DNA from: Lachnoclostridium sp. An14
GTDB lineage: Bacteria > Bacillota > Clostridia > Lachnospirales > Lachnospiraceae
Assembly: GCF_002160755.1 (NCBI RefSeq)
Contig: NZ_NFLE01000014.1
Coordinates: 1-64,000, forward strand
Direction: 5' to 3'
Length of the DNA stretch: 64,000 nt
This document shows positions 16,836 to 25,608 of the stretch, one piece after another; position 1 is the stretch's first letter; each line of letters starts with the position of its first letter. The translations under genes and the position numbers were made by a program. The notes under the pieces are model-generated. The model worked only from the letters and a program-made list of their open reading frames with translations, had not been told where the DNA came from and searched no databases.

Positions 16836-18467
16836 ATGAAAAGAAGAAGAATCACCGCGGCTCTCTGCGGCGCGTTTGCCATAGCTGCCCTTGCCGCCTG
16901 CGGCACCTCGTCCACCGGCGGAAAGGGACAGCAGGAAAGCGTGTCCGCGGCGGCCGGGGCGGCAAAAGAGGAGGAGGCCGTAAGGGACGAGCTGGTGTTT
17001 GTGAATTACCGGGACATCAGAGACCTAAATCCCCATCTGTACGCGGGAGAAATGTATGCCCAGAGCATTCTTTACGATACCTTAGTAAGCAACACCGAGG
17101 ACGGATACGTGGGCTGTCTGGCGAAGGACTGGACCATCAGCGAGGACGGAAGGGTTTACACCTTCCATATCCGGGAAGGGGTGCAGTTTTCCGACGGGAC
17201 GCCCTGTGACGCCAATGCCATCCTGGCCAATTTCAACGCTATTTTAGAAAACAGGGAGCGCCATACCTGGCTGGAGATGATGAACCTGCTGGTTGGCGTA
17301 TCCGCGCCGGATCCCAATACCTTTGTGATCGAGATGAGCGAGCCGTACTATCCCATGTTGACGGAGCTGGCCTGCATCCGCCCCTTTGCCATGATCTCTC
17401 CGGAGTGCATGATTGACGGCAGCACCAAAAACGGGGTAAACGGCTATATTGGAACCGGCCCCTATGTGCTCACGGATTTCGTGACCGACGAGTACGCCGT
17501 TTTTGAGCGGAACGAGAACTACTGGGGCGAGGCGCCTGCCATCCAGAAGATCACCGTCAAGGTCATTCCCGACAACCAGACCAGGATCCTGGCCCTGGAA
17601 AAGGGGGAGATCGACCTGATTTTCGGCAAAAATATGCTGGACGCGGACGCCATAAGCCAGTACACGGACAGAGAGGAATTTACGGTAGGCATCTCGGCTC
17701 CCACCTCCACCAGGCACATTGTGCTGAACACAACCCACGAGATCTTAAAGGACGCCGATGTGAGAAAGGCGCTGCAGCACGCTACCAACCGCCAGGTGAT
17801 TTCCGAAGGCATTTTCTACGGCCTGGAGCCGGCGGCGGAGACGCTTTACGCCCCCACCGTGCCGTATTGTGACGTAAAGCTGGAGCCCTACGCGTACAGC
17901 GCAGAGGAAGCGGGGCGTTTGCTGGACGAAGCGGGCTGGGTGATGGGCCGGGGAAATATCCGCGAGAAAGACGGCCGCAGGCTGGAGCTGGACCTTCTCT
18001 ATAACAGCGACAGCGTGACGGAGAAGACCATTTCCGAGTACCTCCAGAGCGAATACCTGAAGCTGGGGATCAGCCTGAATATCCACGGCGAGGAGGAACA
18101 GTCCTACCGGGATAACATGAAGGCCGGAAACTTCGACATGGTGTTTAACATCTGCTGGGGAATGCCCTACGATCCCCAGTCCTCCCTGGCGGCCATGAGA
18201 GCGCCGGTGTACGGGGACTATGCGGCCCAGCAGGGCCTGGAGGACAAGGCGGAAATCGACGAGGCCATAACCAGGATCCTCACATCCACCGACGAAGCCG
18301 AGAGGCAGGAGCTGTATGAGTTTGTGCTGACCCGCCTCCATGAGGACGCCGTCTATCTTCCCCTTACATATGAAACCAACAAGGCCCTTTATACGTCCGG
18401 CCTGCATGGGGTTCATTTTGGAACGGATCAGTATGACGTAGATTTTGCAAGTATGTATTTTGAATAA
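16836..18467 (+). CDS. NikA-like ABC transporter substrate-binding lipoprotein
   Basis: Extracellular binding lipoprotein of 543 residues, family 5 (peptide/nickel). It has a signal peptide with lipobox LAAC. The mature sequence follows E. coli NikA closely by eye: LNPHLYAGEMYAQS, RERHTWLE, ENYWGEAPAIQKIT, VIPDNQTRILALEKGEIDL, LYAPTVPY, WGMPYDPQS and AAQQGLEDKAEID. The Arg and Trp of the NikA pocket (RHxW) are kept, but the NikA nickel-ligand histidine, from a remembered alignment, is replaced by Tyr in APVYGDYAAQQGL. So the ligand may be a chelated metal, a metallophore or a small peptide. ATG at 16836 has AAGGAGGA before it; a longer in-frame start lacks one. Confidence 0.9.
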   Translation: MKRRRITAALCGAFAIAALAACGTSSTGGKGQQESVSAAAGAAKEEEAVRDELVFVNYRDIRDLNPHLYAGEMYAQSILYDTLVSNTEDGYVGCLAKDWTISEDGRVYTFHIREGVQFSDGTPCDANAILANFNAILENRERHTWLEMMNLLVGVSAPDPNTFVIEMSEPYYPMLTELACIRPFAMISPECMIDGSTKNGVNGYIGTGPYVLTDFVTDEYAVFERNENYWGEAPAIQKITVKVIPDNQTRILALEKGEIDLIFGKNMLDADAISQYTDREEFTVGISAPTSTRHIVLNTTHEILKDADVRKALQHATNRQVISEGIFYGLEPAAETLYAPTVPYCDVKLEPYAYSAEEAGRLLDEAGWVMGRGNIREKDGRRLELDLLYNSDSVTEKTISEYLQSEYLKLGISLNIHGEEEQSYRDNMKAGNFDMVFNICWGMPYDPQSSLAAMRAPVYGDYAAQQGLEDKAEIDEAITRILTSTDEAERQELYEFVLTRLHEDAVYLPLTYETNKALYTSGLHGVHFGTDQYDVDFASMYFE

Positions 18468-18488
18468 ATGTTCGAATATGCTGCTTTC

Positions 18489-18524
18489 CAGAAGATCGTT
18501 TCCAGGCGAAGCGGTCTTCTCTTT
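18489..18524 (+). terminator. Hairpin with T-run after the binding-protein gene
   Basis: AGAAGATCG (about 18490-18498) pairs with CGGTCTTCT (18512-18520) using one wobble, followed by CTTT. It probably causes partial termination, so the binding protein is made in excess over the permeases. Confidence 0.55.
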
Positions 18525-18650
18525 GTGTCGCAGGAAATGGCGTTTCCTGTGACAGAAAAGCCTCCGGCAAAGGCGCGCTCCGCGCAAAGGAACCTGGCCG
18601 CTGGCGCAGCCGCGCTCCGGTGTGAGACGCGCGCTGCCATGCACGCCTTT
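18521..18650 (+). repeat. Terminator-associated repeat, copy near 18.5 kb
   Basis: Begins TTTGTGTCGCAGG after the terminator. The first hairpin has arms 18527-18537 and 18543-18553 (GTCGCAGGAAA/TTTCCTGTGAC). It continues with AAAAGCCTCCGGC, GCGCTCCGCGCAAAGG, GGCGCAGCCGCGCTCCGG. Compared with copy 1 the arm sequences differ yet still pair. Confidence 0.65.
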
Positions 18651-18685
18651 CCAGGGAACCGGCAGCATTAGAAAGAGAGGTGCGT

Positions 18686-19624
18686 GTGAAACGCTATGTG
18701 ATACAGCGGCTGCTGATGGCAGTCCCGCTGCTGATGGCAATCTCCTTTGTCTGTTTTGTTTTTATCAATATGATCCCCTCCAATCCGGCGGAGGTGGCTC
18801 TCCGGGTGCAGCAGACCCCGATTATTACGGAGGAAACGGTGGCGGAGATGGAGGAAATGTTAGGGCTCAACAAGCCGTTTCTCGTCCGGTATTTTCACTG
18901 GGTGCTGGGCTGCCTGAAGGGGGATTTTGGCATCAGCTATGTAAATCCCGCCCGTACAGTGGCGGGAGAACTGGCCCGCAGCCTGCCGGCCACCCTGCAG
19001 CTGGCGGCCGCGTCCTTTGTCATCGTGACCGTGCTCAGCATCCCCATCGGCTTTCTCTGCGCGGTGTATAAGGACGGCTGGTTTGATAAACTGATGCGGG
19101 GCATTATTTTTATTACCACCGCCATGCCCGCCTACTGGGCCGGACTTTTGCTGATGTGGGGAATCAGCGTCAAATTAGGCCTTCTTCCCACCAATGGAAA
19201 CGGGACCTGGAAACATATGATCCTCCCGTCGTTTACCGTAGCCCTCAGCTACATTTCCACCTATATCCGCCTGATCCGGAACAATATGCTGGAAAATATG
19301 AAACAGGACTACGTGCTCTATGCCAATGTCCGCGGCCTTCCCCAAAGGTCCATTCTGGTAAAGCATATTTTAAAAAATTCCATGCACACCTGCATCGTGG
19401 CCATGGGAATGAGCATCCCCCAGCTGATCGCGGGCACCATCGTGGTGGAAAACGTGTTCTCCTGGCCGGGGCTGGGAACGCTCTGCATCAGCTCCATTTT
19501 TAACCGGGATCTTCCCATTATTCAGGCCTATGTGCTGCTGATCGGCGTGCTGTTTGTGGTGTTTAACCTCGTGTTTGACATTCTTCAGACGGTGTCCGAT
19601 CCGAGACTGCGAAAGGAGGATTAA
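18686..19624 (+). CDS. NikB-like ABC transporter permease
   Basis: Inner-membrane permease of 312 residues, of the DppB/NikB family. It starts MKRYVIQRLLMAVPLLMAIS, the usual opening, with about six membrane segments. The signature loop VRGLPQRSILVKHILKNS lies near residue 212. I use the GTG at 18686, which is 5 bases after GAGAGG; a GTG six bases earlier overlaps that ribosome binding site. The N-terminal extracytoplasmic loop (MIPSNPAEVALRVQQTPII) is also typical. It sits between the NikA-like and NikC-like genes and 3 bases before the next start, so the order matches nikABCDE. Confidence 0.93.
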   Translation: MKRYVIQRLLMAVPLLMAISFVCFVFINMIPSNPAEVALRVQQTPIITEETVAEMEEMLGLNKPFLVRYFHWVLGCLKGDFGISYVNPARTVAGELARSLPATLQLAAASFVIVTVLSIPIGFLCAVYKDGWFDKLMRGIIFITTAMPAYWAGLLLMWGISVKLGLLPTNGNGTWKHMILPSFTVALSYISTYIRLIRNNMLENMKQDYVLYANVRGLPQRSILVKHILKNSMHTCIVAMGMSIPQLIAGTIVVENVFSWPGLGTLCISSIFNRDLPIIQAYVLLIGVLFVVFNLVFDILQTVSDPRLRKED

Positions 19625-19627
19625 AGC

Positions 19628-20452
19628 GTGAAACGCCGATTTTTTCATAACCGCACGGCGGTGGCCACAGTGGCCTTTGTCCTTTTGATCGGGCTGGTTG
19701 GGGTGTTCGCCCCGGTGGTTTCTCCCCACGACCCTTATGAAACCGACATTCTGAACAAGTTTGCGCGGTACAGCGCGGAGTATCCCCTGGGGACGGACCA
19801 TCTGGGACGCTGTGTGCTGTCCCGGCTCATTTACGGCATCCGCCCGACCCTGGGCCTGGCGCTGCTCACCATGCTGGGGACCATTGCCCTTGGGGCGGTG
19901 ATGGGGGTGCTTGCGGGGTATTTCCGCGGCGCGGTGGAGGAGGTCATTATGCGGGTGGTGGACGTGATGCTGTCTTTTCCCAGCCAGATCATGGTATTTG
20001 CCGTGGTGGGACTTCTGGGGATCAATGTCCAGAATGTCATTATCGCCAACGTGTTTATCAAATGGGCGTGGTACGCCCGCATGATCCGCACGGGAGTGAT
20101 GCAGTACCGGGACCGCAACTTCGTGCAGTTTTCCCGCTGCGTGGGGATGCCGGAGCGGTTCATCCTCTTTCGCCATCTGCTGCCCTCCATCACCTCTGAC
20201 CTGGCGGTTTTGGCCTCCCTGGATGTGGGCTGGGCCATTATCAATATTTCCACCCTCTCATTTTTAGGGCTTGGCGTCCAGGCGCCTGTCCCGGAGTGGG
20301 GGGCCATGTTAAATGAGGCCAAAAAGGTGCTTACCAGCAATCCGGTGCAGATGGTCGCTCCCGGCGTCGCCATTGTGGTGCTGGTATGCTGCTTTAACCT
20401 GATGGGGGATGCGTTAAGGGATGTGCTGGATCCGAAGGAGGTGGAGCGATGA
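19628..20452 (+). CDS. NikC-like ABC transporter permease
   Basis: Second permease of the transporter, 274 residues, DppC/NikC family. It starts at GTG 19628 with AAAGGAGGA upstream. The N-terminal membrane segment is followed by SPHDPYETDILNKF and YPLGTDHLGRCVLSRLIYG, the DppC-type signature, and then the coupling motif RCVGMPERFILFRHLLPS around residue 177. The length matches E. coli NikC (277). It pairs with the preceding permease as a heterodimeric channel. Its last 4 bases overlap the start of the first ATPase gene (ATGA). Confidence 0.93.
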   Translation: MKRRFFHNRTAVATVAFVLLIGLVGVFAPVVSPHDPYETDILNKFARYSAEYPLGTDHLGRCVLSRLIYGIRPTLGLALLTMLGTIALGAVMGVLAGYFRGAVEEVIMRVVDVMLSFPSQIMVFAVVGLLGINVQNVIIANVFIKWAWYARMIRTGVMQYRDRNFVQFSRCVGMPERFILFRHLLPSITSDLAVLASLDVGWAIINISTLSFLGLGVQAPVPEWGAMLNEAKKVLTSNPVQMVAPGVAIVVLVCCFNLMGDALRDVLDPKEVER

Positions 20453-21279
20453 CGCCCGTGTTTGAACTGGAGGGCCTGAGGGTGTCCCTCTGTCAGCGGC
20501 ACCGGCAGACGGAGCTGGTAAAGGGGGTATCCTTTTCCGTCAGCCCCGGTCAGTGCCTGGGGATTTTAGGGGAGTCGGGGAGCGGGAAATCCATGTCCAT
20601 AAAAGCGGCCATGGGTCTGCTTGATAAAGGGTTCTTTGTCTCCGGCAGCGCCAGATTCCAGGGGGAGGAGCTGTTAGGAAAAAGCGCGGAGGAGCTGCGC
20701 CGGCTGAGAGGGGGAAAGGTGGGGATGATCCTCCAGAACCCCATGACCTGTTTTGACCCCTTATACCGTGTGGGAGCCCAGATTTCTGAGACCTTTGCAG
20801 CCCACACCAGCCTGAACGCGGCCCAGATCCGCCAGCGTTCCATGGAAATGTTAAAGACCATGAGGATCCGCCACCGGGAGGAGGTTCTGGAAAAATATCC
20901 CCACCAGCTCTCCGGCGGGATGCTCCAGCGGATTATGATCGGAATCGCCGCCGCCATGGAACCGGCCCTGCTGATCGCGGACGAACCGACCACCGCCATC
21001 GACGCCATCACCCAGGCAGAGATTTTGGACGAGTTAATCCGGATCAAACGGGAAAACCAGACGGCCATGGTCTTCATTTCCCATGATCTGAATGCGGTCT
21101 CCCGCATTGCTGACGAGATTGTGGTGCTGAATCAGGGACAGGTGGTGGACCGTGGGGATTTTCACCACATTCTCCACCACGCCGCGGATCCCTATACCCG
21201 GCTGCTGGTGGAAAAACGGGCGGCGGTAATGCGCCGCTACCGAAGCGTTCTGGAGGGAAAGGAGGCGGACCATGCTTGA
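20449..21279 (+). CDS. NikD-like ABC transporter ATP-binding protein
   Basis: Cytoplasmic ATPase of 276 residues. Walker A is GESGSGKS near residue 40, the signature is LSGGMLQRIMIGIA, Walker B is LLIADEPTTAID, and the switch histidine is in VFISHDLNAVS. DEPTTALD-type Walker B with LSGGMLQR is typical of NikD/DppD/OppD. The shortish C-terminal part lacks the clear iron-sulfur cysteines some DppD proteins carry. It overlaps the upstream permease by 4 bases and the next ATPase by 8 bases, so translation is coupled. Confidence 0.93.
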   Translation: MTPVFELEGLRVSLCQRHRQTELVKGVSFSVSPGQCLGILGESGSGKSMSIKAAMGLLDKGFFVSGSARFQGEELLGKSAEELRRLRGGKVGMILQNPMTCFDPLYRVGAQISETFAAHTSLNAAQIRQRSMEMLKTMRIRHREEVLEKYPHQLSGGMLQRIMIGIAAAMEPALLIADEPTTAIDAITQAEILDELIRIKRENQTAMVFISHDLNAVSRIADEIVVLNQGQVVDRGDFHHILHHAADPYTRLLVEKRAAVMRRYRSVLEGKEADHA

Positions 21280-22108
21280 ATTAAAAGGGATCTGCGTGAG
21301 CTTTCGCAGGGAGCGGCAGGACAAACTGTTCGGCCATACCAGACGGCAGGTGCTGTTTGACGTATCCTTCTCCGTAAGGGAGGGGTCATGCCTTGGGATT
21401 TTAGGAGAATCGGGGAGCGGGAAATCCACCATGGGGCGGGTGCTCTGCGGCCTGTTAAAGCCGGACCGGGGAGAAGTCCTGCTGGACGGCGTTTCGGTTT
21501 ACGCCTCCCGGGCCGGTCGGAAAAATCTGCAAAACAAGCTGAGCGTGGTCTTTCAGGACTATACTACCTCGGCAAATCCCAGGTTTCAGGTGAAGGATAT
21601 TATCGGAGAAGGCCTTGCGGTGCGGGAACGCCGGGAGGGGAGAGCCCTTGACCGGCCAAAGGAGGTCCGGGAGCTGCTAAACCTTGTGGGGCTTTCCTGG
21701 GAATTTGCGGGAAGATTCCCCCATGAGATCTCCGGCGGCCAGCTCCAGAGAGTGTGCATCGCCCGGGCGGTGGCCTGCAGGCCGGAAGTGATTTTATTTG
21801 ACGAGGCCATTTCCTCCCTGGACGCCCATACCCAGGTGCAGGTGATGGATCTGCTCCGGGAATTAAAGGAGAAACTAAAGCTGACCTACGTGTTTATCAC
21901 CCACGACCTGACCTCCATCACCTATCTGTGCGACGACGTCCTGTTTCTGTACCAGGGCCGGGTATCGGAGCACCTTCCGGTCAGCCGGATCAGCGGGACG
22001 AAGGACGAGTACGCCAGAAAGCTGCTGGAGTCCATCGTGGTGTTTGACACAGAGGACAGGGAAGATTGCGGAGAAAACGATTTATTGGAAAAGGGGGGAA
22101 TTCTATGA
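21272..22108 (+). CDS. NikE-like ABC transporter ATP-binding protein
   Basis: Second ATPase of the importer, 278 residues. Walker A GESGSGKSTMG, signature ISGGQLQRVCIARA, and Walker B ILFDEAISSLDA. The DEAxSxLD form, instead of DEPTSALD, is a mark of NikE-type subunits and supports the Nik-like naming of the whole operon. The switch histidine is in VFITHDLTSITYLC. It overlaps the preceding ATPase gene by 8 bases and the following hydrolase by 4 bases. Confidence 0.93.
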   Translation: MLELKGICVSFRRERQDKLFGHTRRQVLFDVSFSVREGSCLGILGESGSGKSTMGRVLCGLLKPDRGEVLLDGVSVYASRAGRKNLQNKLSVVFQDYTTSANPRFQVKDIIGEGLAVRERREGRALDRPKEVRELLNLVGLSWEFAGRFPHEISGGQLQRVCIARAVACRPEVILFDEAISSLDAHTQVQVMDLLRELKEKLKLTYVFITHDLTSITYLCDDVLFLYQGRVSEHLPVSRISGTKDEYARKLLESIVVFDTEDREDCGENDLLEKGGIL

Positions 22109-23037
22109 TAATTTGCGGAGAAACCATAGAGAACGGTGAGAAAAGGAAAATAGAGATTCCCGTAAAGGGGGCGGAGCCTCTGGAGGCTTTTTTCGTTTGC
22201 GGGGCGAAACCGGGAAAGACCCTGGTGCTGACCTCCGGCGTTCACGGCTGTGAATATGTGGGGGTGGAGGCCCTGCGGACCGTTTTTAGGAAACTGTCCC
22301 CGGAAATGCTTTCCGGAGCCGTGATTTTGCTGCCGGTGGCCAATCCCAGCGGATTTTACCAGGGGGCAAAGCAGGTGGTGCCGGAGGACGGCGTCAATCT
22401 GAACCGGGCCTTTCCGGGAGAGGAAAACGGGAGCCTGGCCTACCGGATCGCTTACGCGGTGGAGCGGTATCTCTATCCCGCCGCCGACTTCCTGGCGGAC
22501 CTCCACAGCGGGGACTGCAATGAGGCCCTCCATCCGCTGGTGTTTTTCCCCACGGCGGGAGAAGATAAGGGAAACCGGGAGGCGCTGGCTGCGGCGAAGG
22601 CCCTGTCCGTCCCTTACCGCGTCCGTTCCACGGCGAAAAACGGGCTTTACAGCTGGGCAGTCCAGAAAGGGATCCCGGCCTTGCTTTTGGAACGGGGCGG
22701 GCAGGGGAGATGGTCGAGGGAGGAGGTGGACGCCTGCGTCCAGGATGTGGAGGCGCTTTTAAGGCATCTTGGCATCCTCCCGGGAGAAACCTGGGAGAGA
22801 GAGCAGACGGAGATCGTGGAAATGGTTTACGTGGAGGCGGAAACGCAAGGGTTCTGGTATCCGGAGGTCTCGGCCAATATGCCGGTCTTTTCCGGCCATC
22901 TGCTGGGGCGGATTGAGAACGGGGACGGGGAGACGGTTCAGGAGGTGCGGGCGGAATTTGACGGCATTGTACTCTACTATACCACGGCCCTGGGGGTGGG
23001 CAGGGGCGATCCGCTGGTTGCCTATGGACATCCGTAA
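22105..23037 (+). CDS. Succinylglutamate desuccinylase/aspartoacylase family hydrolase
   Basis: A 310-residue M14-like zinc hydrolase. Zinc ligands are in SGVHGCEYVGVEAL (His and Glu) and DLHSGDCNE (His). The NLNRAFPG arginine motif and the late acidic residue in LLERGGQGRW are also present. Relatives remove acyl groups from N-acyl amino acids or act on related amides. The ATG at 22105 overlaps the NikE-like stop (ATGA) and is preceded by AAGGGGGGAA. Being last in the importer operon, it probably cleaves the imported compound in the cytosol. There is no signal peptide. The actual substrate is unknown. Confidence 0.88.
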   Translation: MIICGETIENGEKRKIEIPVKGAEPLEAFFVCGAKPGKTLVLTSGVHGCEYVGVEALRTVFRKLSPEMLSGAVILLPVANPSGFYQGAKQVVPEDGVNLNRAFPGEENGSLAYRIAYAVERYLYPAADFLADLHSGDCNEALHPLVFFPTAGEDKGNREALAAAKALSVPYRVRSTAKNGLYSWAVQKGIPALLLERGGQGRWSREEVDACVQDVEALLRHLGILPGETWEREQTEIVEMVYVEAETQGFWYPEVSANMPVFSGHLLGRIENGDGETVQEVRAEFDGIVLYYTTALGVGRGDPLVAYGHP

Positions 23038-23088
23038 GGGAGGCCAGAGCGGCTGCGATTTCATCCCCATTTCAAAGATTTTCTAAAA

Positions 23089-23132
23089 CTGTTGGAATTC
23101 CAACAGAATCTTCCCCGCTGTTCTGTTATCCT
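23089..23132 (+). promoter_or_regulatory. Palindromic activator site and extended -10 of hcp
   Basis: A perfect 18-base palindrome CTGTTGGAATTCCAACAG (23089-23106) lies upstream of an extended -10, TGTTATCCT, with hexamer TATCCT at 23127-23132 and no -35. With a start near 23139 the dyad centre is at about -41.5, the class II position of CRP/FNR-type activators. HcpR-like regulators are known to control hcp genes. Confidence 0.6.
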
Positions 23133-23167
23133 ATCCCTATCCCAAGAGGCGGAAAGGAGACTAGATT

Positions 23168-24814
23168 ATGAAGAACAGCGGAGAAATGTTTTGCTATCAG
23201 TGTCAGGAGACGGCGGGGTGCAGCGGCTGCACCAGGGCGGGAGTGTGCGGAAAGAAACCGTCCACAGCCAGGCTCCAGGACGTTTTGATTTACAGCGTCA
23301 AAGGCCTGGCGGAGCTGCTGACCCGCATGAGGGAGGCAGGGGAGCCGGTGCCGGAGGAGGACAGCCGTCTGGTGCGGGACGGCCTCTTTGTCACCATCAC
23401 AAATGCCAACTTTGACGACCGGGCTATAGAAAAAGACATCCGGAAGGTCCAGCGGGAGAAAGCAGGGCTTTTGGAAACCCGGCCCTCCCTTCAGGCGGCG
23501 AAGGCGGCGGGAACCCTCTCAGAGGCGGCCCTCTGGACGGAGGAGAAGACCGTTCACCCGGCGGCGGGGGTGCTGACGGCGGAGGACGAGGACGTGAGGA
23601 GCCTGCGGGAGCTTCTCACCTACGGCTTAAAGGGCATGGCCGCTTATCTGAAACACGCCGGTGCCCTGGGGATGGGAGATGAAAACATCGACGCCTTCCT
23701 CCAGCGGGCCCTGGCGGCGACCCTGGACGGGGACGCGGGGGCGGAAACCCTGACGGCCCTGGTGCTGGAGGCTGGAAAATACGGAGTGGACGCCATGGCC
23801 CTGTTGGACCAGGCCAACCGGGCGGCCTACGGGGAGCCGGAGATCACGAAGGTGAACATCGGCGTGAGAAAGAATCCGGCCATTCTGGTCTCCGGCCACG
23901 ACCTGCGGGACCTGGAAATGGTGTTAAAGCAGACGGAGGGCACCGGCGTGGACGTCTACACCCACTCGGAAATGCTGCCAGCCCACTATTACCCGGCCTT
24001 TAAACGGTACAGCCATTTCGCGGGAAATTACGGAAACGCCTGGTGGAAACAACGGGAGGAGTTTGAGGCTTTCCACGGGCCGGTGCTCCTCACCACCAAC
24101 TGCCTGGTGCCCCCGAAGGACAGCTACAAAGACCGGGTGTACACCACCGGGGCCGCCGGGTATCCCGGCTGCGTCCACATTCCGGGGGAGCCGGGGGAGG
24201 AAAAGGATTTCTCCCCTCTGATCCGCCATGCCAAACGGTGCGCCCCGCCGGAGGAGCTGGAGACGGGGGAGATCGTGGGCGGCTTTGCTCACAGCCAGGT
24301 GATGGCCCTGGCCGGCCCCATTGTGGAGGCGGTGAAATCCGGCGCCATCCGAAAATTCGTGGTGATGGCCGGCTGCGACGGCAGGAGCCGCTCCAGGGAG
24401 TATTACACGGAGTTTGCGAAAGCCCTTCCCAAGGACACGGTGATCCTCACCGCCGGCTGCGCCAAATACCGCTACAACAAGCTGGATCTGGGGGACATCG
24501 GCGGCATTCCCAGAGTCCTGGACGCCGGCCAGTGCAACGATTCCTACTCCCTGGCGGTGATCGCCCTGAAACTAAAGGAGGCCTTCGGCCTGGAGGACAT
24601 CAACGGCCTGCCCATCGTGTACAACATTTCCTGGTATGAGCAGAAGGCGGTGATCGTGCTTTTGGCCCTTCTTCACCTGGGAGTGAAAAACATCCATCTG
24701 GGCCCCACTCTGCCCGCCTTCCTCTCCCCCGGCGTGGCCGGCCTTCTGGCGGAGCAGTTCGGCATCGGAGGGATCTCCACCGTGGAGGAGGATCTGGAGC
24801 GGTTTTTAGCCTGA
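23168..24814 (+). CDS. hcp: Hydroxylamine reductase / hybrid-cluster protein
   Basis: 548-residue cytosolic iron-sulfur-oxygen protein. It reduces hydroxylamine, and in other bacteria it has been shown to reduce nitric oxide. The N-terminal cubane cluster cysteines are C9, C12, C21 and C27 (spacing 2, 8, 5), which is the anaerobe class I pattern. Hybrid-cluster ligands are seen in [39 protein letters not shown] and QCNDSYS. Length is standard for class I. It stands alone, with a candidate activator site upstream, and is followed by feoA. A role in nitrosative stress is inferred from the family. Confidence 0.96.
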   Translation: MKNSGEMFCYQCQETAGCSGCTRAGVCGKKPSTARLQDVLIYSVKGLAELLTRMREAGEPVPEEDSRLVRDGLFVTITNANFDDRAIEKDIRKVQREKAGLLETRPSLQAAKAAGTLSEAALWTEEKTVHPAAGVLTAEDEDVRSLRELLTYGLKGMAAYLKHAGALGMGDENIDAFLQRALAATLDGDAGAETLTALVLEAGKYGVDAMALLDQANRAAYGEPEITKVNIGVRKNPAILVSGHDLRDLEMVLKQTEGTGVDVYTHSEMLPAHYYPAFKRYSHFAGNYGNAWWKQREEFEAFHGPVLLTTNCLVPPKDSYKDRVYTTGAAGYPGCVHIPGEPGEEKDFSPLIRHAKRCAPPEELETGEIVGGFAHSQVMALAGPIVEAVKSGAIRKFVVMAGCDGRSRSREYYTEFAKALPKDTVILTAGCAKYRYNKLDLGDIGGIPRVLDAGQCNDSYSLAVIALKLKEAFGLEDINGLPIVYNISWYEQKAVIVLLALLHLGVKNIHLGPTLPAFLSPGVAGLLAEQFGIGGISTVEEDLERFLA

Positions 24815-24824
24815 CGGTGTTTCG

Positions 24825-24849
24825 CCGCTCCCACCGGGAACGGGAGCGG
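24825..24849 (+). terminator. GC-rich hairpin after hcp (weak terminator)
   Basis: CCGCTCCC (24825-24832) pairs perfectly with GGGAGCGG (24842-24849). No T-run follows, so termination is uncertain. Confidence 0.4.
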
Positions 24850-24900
24850 TGGGAAAACGGTTCGCGAAACGGTTCCGGCCGGAAAAGGAGAGAATTACCC

Positions 24901-24930
24901 TTGACTAATATCCTTCCTCCGTCCTATGCT
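24901..24930 (+). promoter_or_regulatory. Predicted promoter of feoA
   Basis: TTGACT (24901-24906), 18 bases, TATGCT (24925-24930). It places the start so close to the ATG at 24933 that the ATG at 24951 must be the true initiation codon. Confidence 0.65.
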
Positions 24931-24950
24931 GGATGGAGGAGGGATTCGTT

Positions 24951-25163
24951 ATGAAATCATTGTCGGAGGCAAAGGCGGGGGAGCGCTGCGAGATCAAATG
25001 GATGCTTGGCATCCCGGAATTTTTGGAGTTTCTGAGAATCCGGGGCGTGGAGGTGGGGACCACGGTGAGCGTGATCCAGAACCGCGCCGGTAGCCTGATC
25101 ATCGGCACCGGAACCAGGCGCATCGCTTTAAGCGGCGAGGTGGCTGCCCGGATTAAGGTGTAG
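24951..25163 (+). CDS. feoA: FeoA family protein
   Basis: A 70-residue SH3-like protein of the FeoA type: MKSLSEAKAGERCEIKWMLG, then LRIRGVEVGTTVSVIQNRAG and IGTGTRRIALSGEVAARIKV. These small proteins assist or regulate FeoB ferrous iron permeases. No feoB is present nearby, so this copy is an orphan within the window. GGAGGAGGG lies 7 bases upstream of the ATG at 24951. It sits between hcp and the T-box leader. Confidence 0.82.
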   Translation: MKSLSEAKAGERCEIKWMLGIPEFLEFLRIRGVEVGTTVSVIQNRAGSLIIGTGTRRIALSGEVAARIKV

Positions 25164-25179
25164 AACCGCGGATCAAGGC

Positions 25180-25208
25180 TTGACAAACCGGCCCAAACTC
25201 TATATGAT
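25180..25208 (+). promoter_or_regulatory. Promoter of the valS T-box transcript
   Basis: Near-perfect TTGACA (25180-25185), 17 bases, TATGAT (25203-25208). Confidence 0.85.
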
Positions 25209-25214
25209 AGGGAA

Positions 25215-25486
25215 AGAATAGACCACAGGCTGGGAAAAAGAGGAGTAAGTCTTCCGATCCCGACAGAGAGGGGCGCTCACAGGCTGGAAGGCGCGCCGGG
25301 GAGGAGAGGCCGAAGGTAGCTTTGGAGCTGGGCGGTGAAATCAGGCGTTGCGTGATCAGCCGTTCCCGGATGGTCCCCGTTACAGGACTAAAAGAGATTG
25401 CCGGTTCAAGGTAGGACGGCAGAAACAAAGGTGGTACCGCGATGATTCGCCCTTTGTACGCAGATGCTGCGTGCAGAGGGCTTTTT
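25215..25486 (+). promoter_or_regulatory. T-box leader, probable valine specifier (GTA)
   Basis: tRNA-sensing leader. The conserved T-box AGGTGGTACCGCG (25429-25441) is followed by a terminator with arms 25449-25463 and 25467-25481 and a T-run to 25486. In Stem I the stretch GAAGGTAGCTTTGGAG (25312-25327) aligns with GAAAGTCACCTCTGAG of the second T-box at 51459, so the specifier reads GTA (25316-25318), valine. Shifted by one base it would read GGT (glycine), but valS downstream favours valine. About 120 bases separate the terminator from the first gene, with no other feature seen. Confidence 0.88.
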
Positions 25487-25608
25487 CCTTTTATCAGGAC
25501 GTGTTTTCTTTTGCGTCCCTGTGAAAGGAAATGGCCCTGGCGCGAACCGGCGCCGCGGCGCGCCCCGTGTGGACCGGACCGGCGCTGCCATCAGGAAAGG
25601 AGAGGCAT

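Noticed and set aside
25312-25320. Glycine (GGT) as the specifier of the first T-box
   Set aside because: Alignment with the ilv leader places GTA opposite GTC, and the downstream synthetase is valS; kept as a minor alternative.
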